Below are positions 26,869-35,185 of a stretch of DNA of 64,000 bases, piece after piece. This DNA is from Brumimicrobium sp. Lineage in GTDB: Bacteria > Bacteroidota > Bacteroidia > Flavobacteriales_D > Crocinitomicaceae. The position numbers and the translations under genes are program-made. How positions within the stretch are numbered: the first letter of the stretch is position 1; each line of letters opens with the position of its first letter. The DNA is taken from contig JAMLGZ010000001.1 in NCBI GenBank assembly GCA_023957385.1, positions 2,404,923-2,468,922 on the forward strand, read 5' to 3'. Below the pieces are notes generated by a model that was not told the origin of the DNA, searched no databases, and saw nothing but the letters and a program-made list of their open reading frames with translations.

Positions 26869-27696
26869 TTATATAAATCCTTTTTCTTCTAATATTTTTT
26901 GCATTTTATCTTGGATTTCTTTTGCTTTTTCTCTCGCTTTTTCTGCAAAGTCATCTCCTTGGGAAGCATAAATAATACCACGAGAGGAATTTACTAATAA
27001 ACCACAATCTTTATTCCATCCATATTGAGCAGTTTCTTCTAAACTACCACCTTGAGCTCCTATACCTGGTACTAAAAAGAAATGATCTGGAACAAGGTTT
27101 CGGACAGTGGCAATACCTTCTGCACGCGTAGCACCAACCACATACATTATGTTTTCAGGAGAGCCCCAAGAAGACGTTTTCTTTAAAACTCTTTCATACA
27201 GCTTTTCCCCCTGAATATTAGTCATGAACTGAAAATCTAAAGCCCCTTTATTAGATGTTAATACCAATATAATAGCCCATTTATTTGTGTGTTCTAAGAA
27301 AGGAGTTACTGAATCTTCACCCATATATGGTGCAATTGTAACGGCATCACAATTTAGGTATTCATAAAAAGTTTTTGCGTAATATTTTGAGGTATTCCCG
27401 ATATCACCACGTTTCGCATCTGCTATGATAAATCTGTTCTCAGGAATATAGTCAATTGTTTTCTTTAGAGACTCCCATCCTTTTGGACCCAAACATTCAT
27501 AAAATGCGATATTAGGTTTAAAGGCTACGCAGAAATCTTTTGTAGCATCAATAATTGCTTTATTAAATTCAAAGATGGGGTCTTCCAATTTCAATAAATG
27601 GGATGGAATCTTCTCCAAATCTGTATCTAATCCTACACATAAGAAGGATTTAGTAGATTTAATCTCTTGTATCAACTGCGCTCTATTCATACTCAT
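26869..27696 (-). CDS. pyrF: orotidine 5'-phosphate decarboxylase (long type)
   Basis: A 275-residue enzyme that would convert orotidine monophosphate to UMP, the last step of pyrimidine synthesis. It belongs to the subfamily of about 270-300 residues found in Mycobacterium and Bacteroidota. Features: [14 protein letters not shown], the substrate-contact [12 protein letters not shown], the catalytic Asp/Lys group in [12 protein letters not shown], and the phosphate loop VPGIGAQGG. Last of a purM-prfA-pyrF run, 16 bases after prfA. The ATG at 27696 (MSMNR) or the second Met may be used. Confidence 0.96.
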   Translation of the reverse strand: MSMNRAQLIQEIKSTKSFLCVGLDTDLEKIPSHLLKLEDPIFEFNKAIIDATKDFCVAFKPNIAFYECLGPKGWESLKKTIDYIPENRFIIADAKRGDIGNTSKYYAKTFYEYLNCDAVTIAPYMGEDSVTPFLEHTNKWAIILVLTSNKGALDFQFMTNIQGEKLYERVLKKTSSWGSPENIMYVVGATRAEGIATVRNLVPDHFFLVPGIGAQGGSLEETAQYGWNKDCGLLVNSSRGIIYASQGDDFAEKAREKAKEIQDKMQKILEEKGFI

Positions 27697-27712
27697 TTAC
27701 TTCTTAGGAAAG

Positions 27713-28801
27713 TTACACATTTGCTTCTTGCCCTTTTAGCTTTTCCGCATTTTCCGCCATTTTTAACGCATCAATCATCTCTTGGATGTCTCCATTCATA
27801 AAATTCACCAAATTATAAATAGTTTTATTGATACGATGATCGGTAATCCTACCTTGTGGATAGTTATAAGTTCTAATCTTAGCCGAACGATCACCAGTTG
27901 ACACCAAAGTTTTTCGCTGTGCTGCTCTTTCTTCGTGCGCCTTATCCAATTCGATTTGGTACAAACGAGAACGCAATACCTGAATTGCTTTTTCTAAATT
28001 TTTATGTTGAGAACGACCATCCTGACACTCAACTACCATTCCCGATGGTATATGTGTCAAACGAATAGCCGAAGACGTTTTATTGATGTGCTGACCACCC
28101 GCACCAGATGCTCTAAAAGTATCTTTACGTACGTCGTTCATATCCAATTTGAAATCCACTTCCTCCGCCTCAGGCAAAACGGCTACAGTGATAGCGGAAG
28201 TGTGCACACGTCCCTGTGATTCTGTTTCTGGCACACGCTGTACGCGGTGTACACCCGATTCAAATTTCAAAGTACCATATACACCATCCCCTTCAATCTC
28301 TAATGCAATCTCTTTAAACCCTTTTGTGCCACCTTCGTGAGAGTTTAAAACATCTACCTTCCACCCTTTTTCTTTGAAAAACATAGTGTACATTCTATAG
28401 ATATCTTCCACAAAGATACAAGCCTCATCACCTCCTGTTCCTGCCCTTAATTCCAAGATAGCATTCTTATCATCTTCCGGGTCTTTTGGAATTAAGAGAT
28501 ATTTGATTTCATCTTCTAATTCGGGTAATTTATCTTGTAATTCTTCCAATTCCATTTTAGCCATCTCCTTCATTTCAGGATCTTTTTCTTCGGCCAAAAT
28601 TTCTTTGGAGGATTCGATGTTTTCCAATACGTTTTTATAGTCTTTGTAAACTCTATCCAACTCCTCTAAGTCTTTGTATTCTTTATTCAACTTCACATAG
28701 CGATCCATATCGGCAATAATATCCGGGTCAACTATCAATTTTCCTACTTCTATAAAGCGATAATGAATCGCTTCTAGCTTTCCTAATAACGAATTATCCA
28801 T
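27713..28801 (-). CDS. prfA: peptide chain release factor 1
   Basis: A 362-residue class I release factor that would end translation at UAA and UAG codons. The catalytic GGQ is at residues 235-237 (SGAGGQHINKT). The stop-codon-reading tripeptide is P-E-T (191-193, in VPETESQGRVHTS), the P-x-T pattern of RF1 rather than the SPF of RF2. N-terminal coiled coil residues 40-100 and RAGTGGDEAC at about 119 also match. Seven bases after purM, so co-transcribed. Confidence 0.97.
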   Translation of the reverse strand: MDNSLLGKLEAIHYRFIEVGKLIVDPDIIADMDRYVKLNKEYKDLEELDRVYKDYKNVLENIESSKEILAEEKDPEMKEMAKMELEELQDKLPELEDEIKYLLIPKDPEDDKNAILELRAGTGGDEACIFVEDIYRMYTMFFKEKGWKVDVLNSHEGGTKGFKEIALEIEGDGVYGTLKFESGVHRVQRVPETESQGRVHTSAITVAVLPEAEEVDFKLDMNDVRKDTFRASGAGGQHINKTSSAIRLTHIPSGMVVECQDGRSQHKNLEKAIQVLRSRLYQIELDKAHEERAAQRKTLVSTGDRSAKIRTYNYPQGRITDHRINKTIYNLVNFMNGDIQEMIDALKMAENAEKLKGQEANV

Positions 28802-28808
28802 AAATTAG

Positions 28809-29975
28809 CTAATATTCGAATGTTCCAAATTCTGACTGAATAGTCAATCTTTTTTGAGCGCTTTCCTCTACTCTACCTACTATTTGAGCATCCACATGAA
28901 AGGATTTTGAGATGGCAATAATATCTTCCGCAATAGACTCAGGAACGTATAATTCCATACGATGTCCCATATTGAAAACTTTATACATTTCTTTCCAATC
29001 TGTTCCTGATTCTTCATGAATTACCTTAAACAAAGGTGGAACTGGGAATAAATTATCTTTAATAATATGTAAGTTATCCACAAAATGTAGCACCTTAGTT
29101 TGTGCCCCACCACTACAGTGTACCATTCCATGAATAGATGCTCTGTGCTTATCTAAAATTTTCTTAATGATAGGTGCATACGTTCTGGTTGGAGAAAGAA
29201 CTAATTTCCCTGCATCTAACGGACTTCCTTCAACAGGATCAGTTAAGCGATAATTTCCACTATATGCTAATTCTTCTGGAATACTTGCATCAAAACTTTC
29301 TGGGTATTTCTCTTTCAGATACTTATGAAATACATCATGACGTGCAGATGTTAGTCCATTTGAGCCCATTCCTCCATTGTATTCCTTTTCATAAGAAGCT
29401 TGACCCGAAGAAGATAACCCTACAATGACATCGCCTGCTTGAATAGTATGGTTGGAAATTACGTCCGAACGTTTCATTCTACACACTACTGTAGAATCCA
29501 CTATAATTGTACGCACTAAATCACCCACATCTGCGGTTTCGCCTCCTGTAGAATAAATTCCAACTCCCATCTCTCTTAACTCTGCTAATAATTCTTCCGT
29601 TCCATTGATAATGGCCGCAATCACTTCTCCTGTAACCAAATTCTTATTTCTGCCTATAGTTGAAGAAAGCAAAATATTATCTGTAGCTCCGACACAAAGT
29701 AAATCATCTACATTCATAATTAAAGCATCTTGTGAAATCCCCTTCCACACAGAGATATCCCCTGTTTCCTTCCAGTACATATAGGCTAAAGAAGATTTAG
29801 TGCCTGCGCCATCAGCATGCATCACTACGCAATAATCTTCATCTCCGGCTAAGAAATCAGGAATAATTTTACAGAATGCTTTGGGAAAAATACCTTTATC
29901 GATATTTGCAATAGCATTGTGTACGTCCTCCTTTCCCGCGGAAACTCCTCTTTGATTATAACGATTATCTGACAT
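28809..29975 (-). CDS. purM: phosphoribosylformylglycinamidine cyclo-ligase (AIR synthase)
   Basis: A 388-residue AIR synthase-related enzyme of purine synthesis; it would close FGAM to AIR with ATP. Features include the N-terminal MSDNRYNQRGVSAGKEDVH segment, DGAGTKSSLAYMYWKETG, the NVDDLLCVGAT loop, GGETADVGDL, and the V-H-C-S-GGAQTKVLHF block. It is about 40 residues longer than E. coli PurM, as in other Bacteroidota. The ATG at 29975 is chosen because the longer frame (29999, TTG) would start in the promoter box. First gene of an operon with prfA and pyrF. Confidence 0.93.
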   Translation of the reverse strand: MSDNRYNQRGVSAGKEDVHNAIANIDKGIFPKAFCKIIPDFLAGDEDYCVVMHADGAGTKSSLAYMYWKETGDISVWKGISQDALIMNVDDLLCVGATDNILLSSTIGRNKNLVTGEVIAAIINGTEELLAELREMGVGIYSTGGETADVGDLVRTIIVDSTVVCRMKRSDVISNHTIQAGDVIVGLSSSGQASYEKEYNGGMGSNGLTSARHDVFHKYLKEKYPESFDASIPEELAYSGNYRLTDPVEGSPLDAGKLVLSPTRTYAPIIKKILDKHRASIHGMVHCSGGAQTKVLHFVDNLHIIKDNLFPVPPLFKVIHEESGTDWKEMYKVFNMGHRMELYVPESIAEDIIAISKSFHVDAQIVGRVEESAQKRLTIQSEFGTFEY

Positions 29976-29996
29976 GAACTGCTTTAATTGAAGGTG

Positions 29997-30004
29997 CAAA
30001 GATA
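29997..30004 (-). promoter_or_regulatory. -7 promoter box for the purM-prfA-pyrF operon
   Basis: TATCTTTG on the minus strand, 21 bases before the ATG at 29975; excludes the TTG at 29999 as start. Confidence 0.65.
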
Positions 30005-30032
30005 GGAAAAAAATACGATTTATAGGTATCTT

Positions 30033-30638
30033 TTAATTCTTTCTCCAATCAAAAAGGTAAATCGGTTTTCCTCTAGGAATACGATGCTGTATAGTATTAC
30101 TTCCTTGCTTTTCACTTAGGTTTCTACCTTCTAAAATAAAATAATAGTCTTTCTTCCCATCTGTATGCAGCATTTCCTCAAAATCATACACCATAAATTG
30201 ATAATCCCCTACACTTATATGTTTAACACCTCTAAATTTTGTTTTAACACCATCTGAAAAATGAAGTGTTAATTCATCTTTGATTTTATTATATTCACCA
30301 TTCTTTAATTGGATAGATTGAATAATTTTATCTGTAGAAATTAAATAGATATTTCCTCTCAAGGATTCTAATTTCATGCAGAAATCTGCTGGTTTTACTA
30401 ATATTTTTCCTAATTCTATTGACGGATAATGCAGGATGTTGTCCTTTCTCTTCTGATTAACTTGAAATTTTGAGATACGCGTAAAAACCAACATAGCAAG
30501 CAATAGCCCAATCATCACGATAAACACATTCAGAATCACTATCGGTGTGGATCCGAAATGACGATATAAAACCCAAGTAAGTCCAACAAAAAGACTTAAC
30601 ACCAGAAATCCCGCAAGTAAACCTATGATTTTTTTCAT
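30033..30638 (-). CDS. small membrane protein, unrecognised
   Basis: A 201-residue protein (ATG at 30638). Two hydrophobic helices, about residues 4-22 and 33-55, are followed by a soluble domain of about 140 residues with alternating strands (HYPSIELGKILV, GNIYLISTDKIIQSIQL, a PRGKPIYLFDWRKN end). The topology suggests an inner-membrane anchor with a cytoplasmic domain. No family is recognised. The longer frame to 30674 would run through the promoter box at 30643-30650 and is rejected. The gene is divergent from mutS2. Confidence 0.65.
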   Translation of the reverse strand: MKKIIGLLAGFLVLSLFVGLTWVLYRHFGSTPIVILNVFIVMIGLLLAMLVFTRISKFQVNQKRKDNILHYPSIELGKILVKPADFCMKLESLRGNIYLISTDKIIQSIQLKNGEYNKIKDELTLHFSDGVKTKFRGVKHISVGDYQFMVYDFEEMLHTDGKKDYYFILEGRNLSEKQGSNTIQHRIPRGKPIYLFDWRKN

Positions 30639-30642
30639 AGCA

Positions 30643-30650
30643 CAAATGTA
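30643..30650 (-). promoter_or_regulatory. -7 promoter box for the membrane protein gene
   Basis: TACATTTG on the minus strand ends 5 bases before the ATG at 30638, so the message is nearly leaderless. The divergent mutS2 box starts 10 bases away. Confidence 0.5.
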
Positions 30651-30659
30651 ATGATTTCT

Positions 30660-30667
30660 TAGCTTTG
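30660..30667 (+). promoter_or_regulatory. -7 promoter box for mutS2
   Basis: TAGCTTTG, 7 bases before the ATG at 30675. Back to back with the minus-strand box at 30643-30650. Confidence 0.55.
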
Positions 30668-30674
30668 CAAACAC

Positions 30675-32792
30675 ATGTTAACATGCGATCGACAAACATA
30701 TCAGGATTTAAGTTTTGACAAAGTTCAATCTTTGTTAGAAGAATTTTGTATAGGTCCTACTGCCAAGAAATTAGCTCTGCAGCTAAAACCAGTTGGCAAG
30801 CGTGATGAATTGCTTAAGTTTCTGAATCAAACAAATGAATTAACTCAAATAAAGAGGATAGGACTTCCTTTCCCACAACTAGAGTTTGAAGAACTAGAAA
30901 AAGAAATCCGTTTATTATCTATCAAAAATGCCAGTTTACCTGAAGCAAGTTTTAGCAAAATTCGCTTAGCATCTGGCATGAGCAATGATATCTTACATTT
31001 CCTTGAGAAACACGCTAACAACTATCCCCAACTCAAAGAATTATTTACAAACGTTAAGATTACAAAAGAAATCATACAACTTATAGATGAAGTATTTGAT
31101 TTACACAATCAGATACGTGATAAGGCCTCACCTACTTTATTTGAAATACGTCAAAACTTAACACACGTTCACAAACAAATCAATACAAGTTTTGACAGAT
31201 GTGTACGTAAATACTTAAAGAAAGGAGTGCTTAATGAAATTAAGGAGAGTTTTATAGACGAACGCCGTGTATTAGCAGTAATCTCATCCTATAAGAAGGA
31301 AGTAAACGGACGTATTTTAGGGAATTCAAAAACTGGAAATATTACGTTTATTGAACCGGGAGAGGTGCTACCACATAATAAAGAATTAGAGCAATTAAAG
31401 GATGATGAACAGAAGGAAATATTTATTATTCTTCAACAATTAACCAAGAAATTATCGAACCACCTTCCATTGATTAAAGAATATCAGCACGTGCTCACTA
31501 AACTGGATTTTATCCATGCAAAAAGTCGCCTTGCTTTACTTATGAAGGCCAATTTACCGGCTATTCTGAAAGAACAAAGGATGGATTTAATTGATGCTTA
31601 CCACCCCCTATTAAGACTCAACAACGATCTTATTAAGAAAGAAACAATTCCACAACATATTGCAATGCATAAAGGAGCTAGAATGCTTGTTATTTCAGGT
31701 CCTAATGCAGGAGGGAAAAGTATCACACTCAAAACTGTAGGAATACTTCAACTGATGCTACAATGTGGATTATTAGTTTCTGTTCATCCAAATAGCAAGA
31801 TGTGTCTTTTTGATATTTTGCTTACGGATATTGGAGACAACCAATCAATTGCAGATGAATTGAGCACGTATTCTTATCGCTTGAAAAGAATGAAACATTT
31901 TCTAAATGTTTCCAATAATAAAACCCTTTTGTTGATGGATGAATTTGGAACAGGTTCTGATCCTGAACTAGGTGGTGCATTAGCTGAAGTGTTTTTTGAA
32001 ACACTTTATCATAAGGGCTGTTTTAGTGTTATTACAACACACTACAATAATATCAAATTCAAGGCAGATGAATTACCAGAAGCTACGAATGGATCTATGT
32101 TGTTTAATACGGAAAACCTACAGCCACTTTTTAAACTATCTATTGGTCAACCTGGAAGTTCCTTCACTTTTGAAGTTGCACAAATAAATGGAATTTCTAA
32201 AGATTTAATAGCTAAAGCAAAGACTAAATTAGATAAAAAGAAGGTTAAATTTGACCAATTACTGCACGAATTGCAGAAAGAGAAATCGTACTTAACACGG
32301 TTAACCCAAGAGCATATCACCTCACAATTTAAAGCAGAAGAAAGAAGAGAATTCTACGAACAATCACGAGATAAATACGAAGAGAAATTAGCACAATTAC
32401 GAAAGAATGCAGAAGAGGCTAATAAATTTGTAAATCTTGGCAAAAAGATGCAACAATTCATAGATGCATATACCGCACGTTCTCGCAAGAAGGATGTAAA
32501 TCAAGCTTTATTAGAAGAGGTTAAAAAATTTATAGCCGTAGAAAAAGCAAAAATAGAATCTGTAAAGAATGAAATTCGCTTAAAAAACAAAGAGAAGCGT
32601 TCTAATAAAGCACCTACTAAACAAGAGGAATCATATGCTCAAGACAGAATTAAAGTAGGAAGTAAAGTTAAACTCATCTCCACCAAGCAAGTGGGAGAAG
32701 TAGAAGAAATAAAAGGAAAGGATGTGGTAATTTCCTTTGGCTTTGCACGCATGAAAGTAAAACTCCAGCAGCTTAGTTGGGTCAAGGATTAG
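30675..32792 (+). CDS. mutS2: MutS2 family ATPase lacking the Smr domain
   Basis: A 705-residue MutS2-like protein. An N-terminal DNA-clamp/lever region (1-300) is followed by the ATPase with Walker A GPNAGGKSITLKT (about 342-354), IGDNQSIADELSTYS, Walker B LLLMDEFGTGSDPELGGA and the VITTHYNN switch. Next come a long coiled coil (about 500-630) and a small KOW/SH3-like domain at the end (IKVGSKVKL, then GEVEEIKGKDVVISFG). MutS2 usually has a C-terminal Smr nuclease domain for about 780 residues in all; this one stops before it, and no Smr motif appears downstream. It would act on stalled ribosomes or recombination intermediates without its own nuclease. Confidence 0.92.
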   Translation: MLTCDRQTYQDLSFDKVQSLLEEFCIGPTAKKLALQLKPVGKRDELLKFLNQTNELTQIKRIGLPFPQLEFEELEKEIRLLSIKNASLPEASFSKIRLASGMSNDILHFLEKHANNYPQLKELFTNVKITKEIIQLIDEVFDLHNQIRDKASPTLFEIRQNLTHVHKQINTSFDRCVRKYLKKGVLNEIKESFIDERRVLAVISSYKKEVNGRILGNSKTGNITFIEPGEVLPHNKELEQLKDDEQKEIFIILQQLTKKLSNHLPLIKEYQHVLTKLDFIHAKSRLALLMKANLPAILKEQRMDLIDAYHPLLRLNNDLIKKETIPQHIAMHKGARMLVISGPNAGGKSITLKTVGILQLMLQCGLLVSVHPNSKMCLFDILLTDIGDNQSIADELSTYSYRLKRMKHFLNVSNNKTLLLMDEFGTGSDPELGGALAEVFFETLYHKGCFSVITTHYNNIKFKADELPEATNGSMLFNTENLQPLFKLSIGQPGSSFTFEVAQINGISKDLIAKAKTKLDKKKVKFDQLLHELQKEKSYLTRLTQEHITSQFKAEERREFYEQSRDKYEEKLAQLRKNAEEANKFVNLGKKMQQFIDAYTARSRKKDVNQALLEEVKKFIAVEKAKIESVKNEIRLKNKEKRSNKAPTKQEESYAQDRIKVGSKVKLISTKQVGEVEEIKGKDVVISFGFARMKVKLQQLSWVKD

Positions 32793-32901
32793 TTTAATAC
32801 ATCCATTATGTATAAAAAAATAGGTCAGCCTCTCTAAAGTTAACTGGGAAAGGTTACAAATTTGTTTGGGTAAGGAAGTCCCCATCATTATTTTACAGGG
32901 T

Positions 32902-32936
32902 CCTCCCCCCAGCCCCCTCCAAAGGGGGAGTTGGGA
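32902..32936. repeat. C-rich/G-rich dispersed repeat, copy 2
   Basis: 32913-32918 pairs with 32923-32928 around a CCAA loop. The 35-base stretch matches 6501-6535 at nearly every position. It lies between convergent genes, where it could end transcription. Confidence 0.6.
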
Positions 32937-32951
32937 AGTCCTATTTTTTTT

Positions 32952-35081
32952 TTATTTCAATCCTCTTGCTTTTAGCAGAAACTCAGGAGAAGGAGCTTTT
33001 CCTCTCCAGCGTTCATACATTTCTTCATAGGATTGTGTATTACCTTTAGAAAGAATCATCTCTCTTAAACGTTGACCATTAGCACGCGTCATACCTCCGT
33101 TCTCAACAAACCAGCCATAAGCATCGTGATCTAACATTTCTGTCCAGGAATACGCATAATATCCAGCTCCATATCCACCACTAAAAATATGAGCAAAATA
33201 GGTAGATCTATAACGAACCTTAACTGCATTGACTTTCCCTAATCCGACTTTTAGGATAGCCTCATTCTCAAAAGTGGACACATCATCCTTAGTAATTATT
33301 TTTGAAGCTGGAATCATATGCCAAGCCATATCTAAATTAGCTGCTGTAATATTTTCAGATAGTGAATACCCTTGATTAAACGTCTGTGAAGCTTCAATCT
33401 TATCCAACAATTCTTGTGGCATAGGTTCACCTGTTTGGTAGTGTTTTGCATAATTCTTAAACACTTCTGGATAAGTAGCCCAATTTTCATTAAACTGAGA
33501 TGGAAACTCTACAAAATCTCGTGCGGTATTTGTACCAGATATACTCTCATATTTCTGCGATGCAAAGAAACCATGTAATGCATGACCAAATTCGTGGAAC
33601 ATAGTAATTACATTATCAAATGACAGTAAAGCTGGTTCTCCTTTAGCAGGTTTTGGAAAATTGCATACGTTATAAATCACAGGTTTTGTTTTATTGAGAT
33701 AAGATTGCTCAATAAAATTCCCCATCCATGCACCTCCACTTTTACTGTCTCGCTCAAAGTAATCAACATAAAACAAACCTAATTCCGTTCCATCTTCCTC
33801 AAATAATTCATACACTAACACATCCTCATGATATACCGGAATATCTTTTCTTTCTTTAAAGGTAATACCATACAACTTGTTGGCAGCATAGAACACTCCA
33901 TTCTGTAGAACAGACATCATATCGAAGTAAGGCTTAATTTCTTCTTCATTTAAATCGTAATCTCTCTTTCGGACTAATTCTGCATAATAATTCCAATCCC
34001 ATGCTTCTAAATTTCCTTGAACGCCTTTACTATGCATCATATCTTCAATTACTTTGCTTTCTTTAGCAGCTTTATCCATTGCGGCAGGGATGAGGCCATC
34101 AAAGAAAGTGCGGACATTCTGACTATTGCCCGCCATCGTTTTTTGCAAACTCCAATCTGCATAGTTATCAAAGCCTAACAGTTGTGCTTTTTTAGCTCGT
34201 AAATTCACGATATCAGCAACTAAGTCTTTGGTGTCAAACGCAGTACCATCAGCTCTCATCCATGCATTTTCAAACACTTTTTTACGCATTTCTCGATTAT
34301 TCAATAACTGGAGTACATCTTGCTGCGTATAGTTATTCATTGGAATCTTATAATTCCCATCTTCAGTTTTAATGGAATTTAAATAAGAATCACTTAGTCC
34401 GTCTAATTGTGCTACATCATTTTTATCAATAACTAGCGCACCATCTTTCATAGCCTTTAAAACCTTTTTCCCAAATTGAGTTGTCAAGGTTGCCAATTGA
34501 GAATTAATTTCTTTTAATTGATCTTTTTCTTTTCCCTCTAGTTTAGCCCCTGCTATCACAAAATCAGTATAATACTCTTCTAATAATTTTAAATCTTCAG
34601 CATCTAACTTCAGATCTTCTTTCTGATCATAAAGAGCTTCTATTCTTTCAAATAACTTTGAATTCAAATACATTTCATCTTCTAGCGCAGCCATGAGAGG
34701 TGCAAATTCCTCCTCTAATGCTTGCAATGTATCATTTGTATGAGCGGATGATAGCGCATAAAACACACTAGTTGCTTTTGACAATTGATTTCCACTTTGT
34801 TCCAATGCGATAATTGTATTCTCAAAAGTAGGCACTTCGATAGAATTTGCTATTGCATTAACAATTTCTTTTTTAACACGAATACCCTCTATGATAGCAG
34901 GCTTAAAATGCTCTGTCTTAATTTTAGAGAAATCAGGTGCAGAATATGGTAATGCACTTTCTTGCACAAGCGGGTTAGAAGCTAATTCATCTTTCATCTT
35001 ATCATTCTTTGAATTCTTTTCTCCCTGACATCCAAACAATAAAACTGAGGAAGCCAAAAGAAGTATATTAATTTTTTTCAT
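32952..35081 (-). CDS. M3 family (Dcp-like) metallopeptidase, lipoprotein
   Basis: A 709-residue zinc oligopeptidase. The N terminus is a lipoprotein signal with Cys18 (L-L-F-G-C) followed by a charged spacer. The active site is HEFGH (residues 496-500, in MFHEFGHALHGFF), with a downstream glutamate in the SLSENITAANLD region, as in Dcp/oligopeptidase A. The long helical N-terminal part and the ending (AHIFSGGYGAGYYAYSW) are typical. It probably trims dipeptides from peptides in the periplasm. A second envelope peptidase, of the M13 family, lies at 8773-10818. Confidence 0.95.
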   Translation of the reverse strand: MKKINILLLASSVLLFGCQGEKNSKNDKMKDELASNPLVQESALPYSAPDFSKIKTEHFKPAIIEGIRVKKEIVNAIANSIEVPTFENTIIALEQSGNQLSKATSVFYALSSAHTNDTLQALEEEFAPLMAALEDEMYLNSKLFERIEALYDQKEDLKLDAEDLKLLEEYYTDFVIAGAKLEGKEKDQLKEINSQLATLTTQFGKKVLKAMKDGALVIDKNDVAQLDGLSDSYLNSIKTEDGNYKIPMNNYTQQDVLQLLNNREMRKKVFENAWMRADGTAFDTKDLVADIVNLRAKKAQLLGFDNYADWSLQKTMAGNSQNVRTFFDGLIPAAMDKAAKESKVIEDMMHSKGVQGNLEAWDWNYYAELVRKRDYDLNEEEIKPYFDMMSVLQNGVFYAANKLYGITFKERKDIPVYHEDVLVYELFEEDGTELGLFYVDYFERDSKSGGAWMGNFIEQSYLNKTKPVIYNVCNFPKPAKGEPALLSFDNVITMFHEFGHALHGFFASQKYESISGTNTARDFVEFPSQFNENWATYPEVFKNYAKHYQTGEPMPQELLDKIEASQTFNQGYSLSENITAANLDMAWHMIPASKIITKDDVSTFENEAILKVGLGKVNAVKVRYRSTYFAHIFSGGYGAGYYAYSWTEMLDHDAYGWFVENGGMTRANGQRLREMILSKGNTQSYEEMYERWRGKAPSPEFLLKARGLK

Positions 35082-35145
35082 AAATAGATTTTTGAGTGCA
35101 AGGTACTAATTCTTGCTAAAGATATTATACTTATAAAACAAAAAA

Positions 35146-35163
35146 GAGAGGGTCTCCCCTCTC
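35146..35163 (-). terminator. intrinsic terminator of the 1008-residue T9SS gene
   Basis: 35146-35152 pairs with 35157-35163 around a 4-base loop, with a T-run on the minus strand below 35146. Confidence 0.65.
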
Positions 35164-35185
35164 CTTATCATATAAACTTAAAAAA

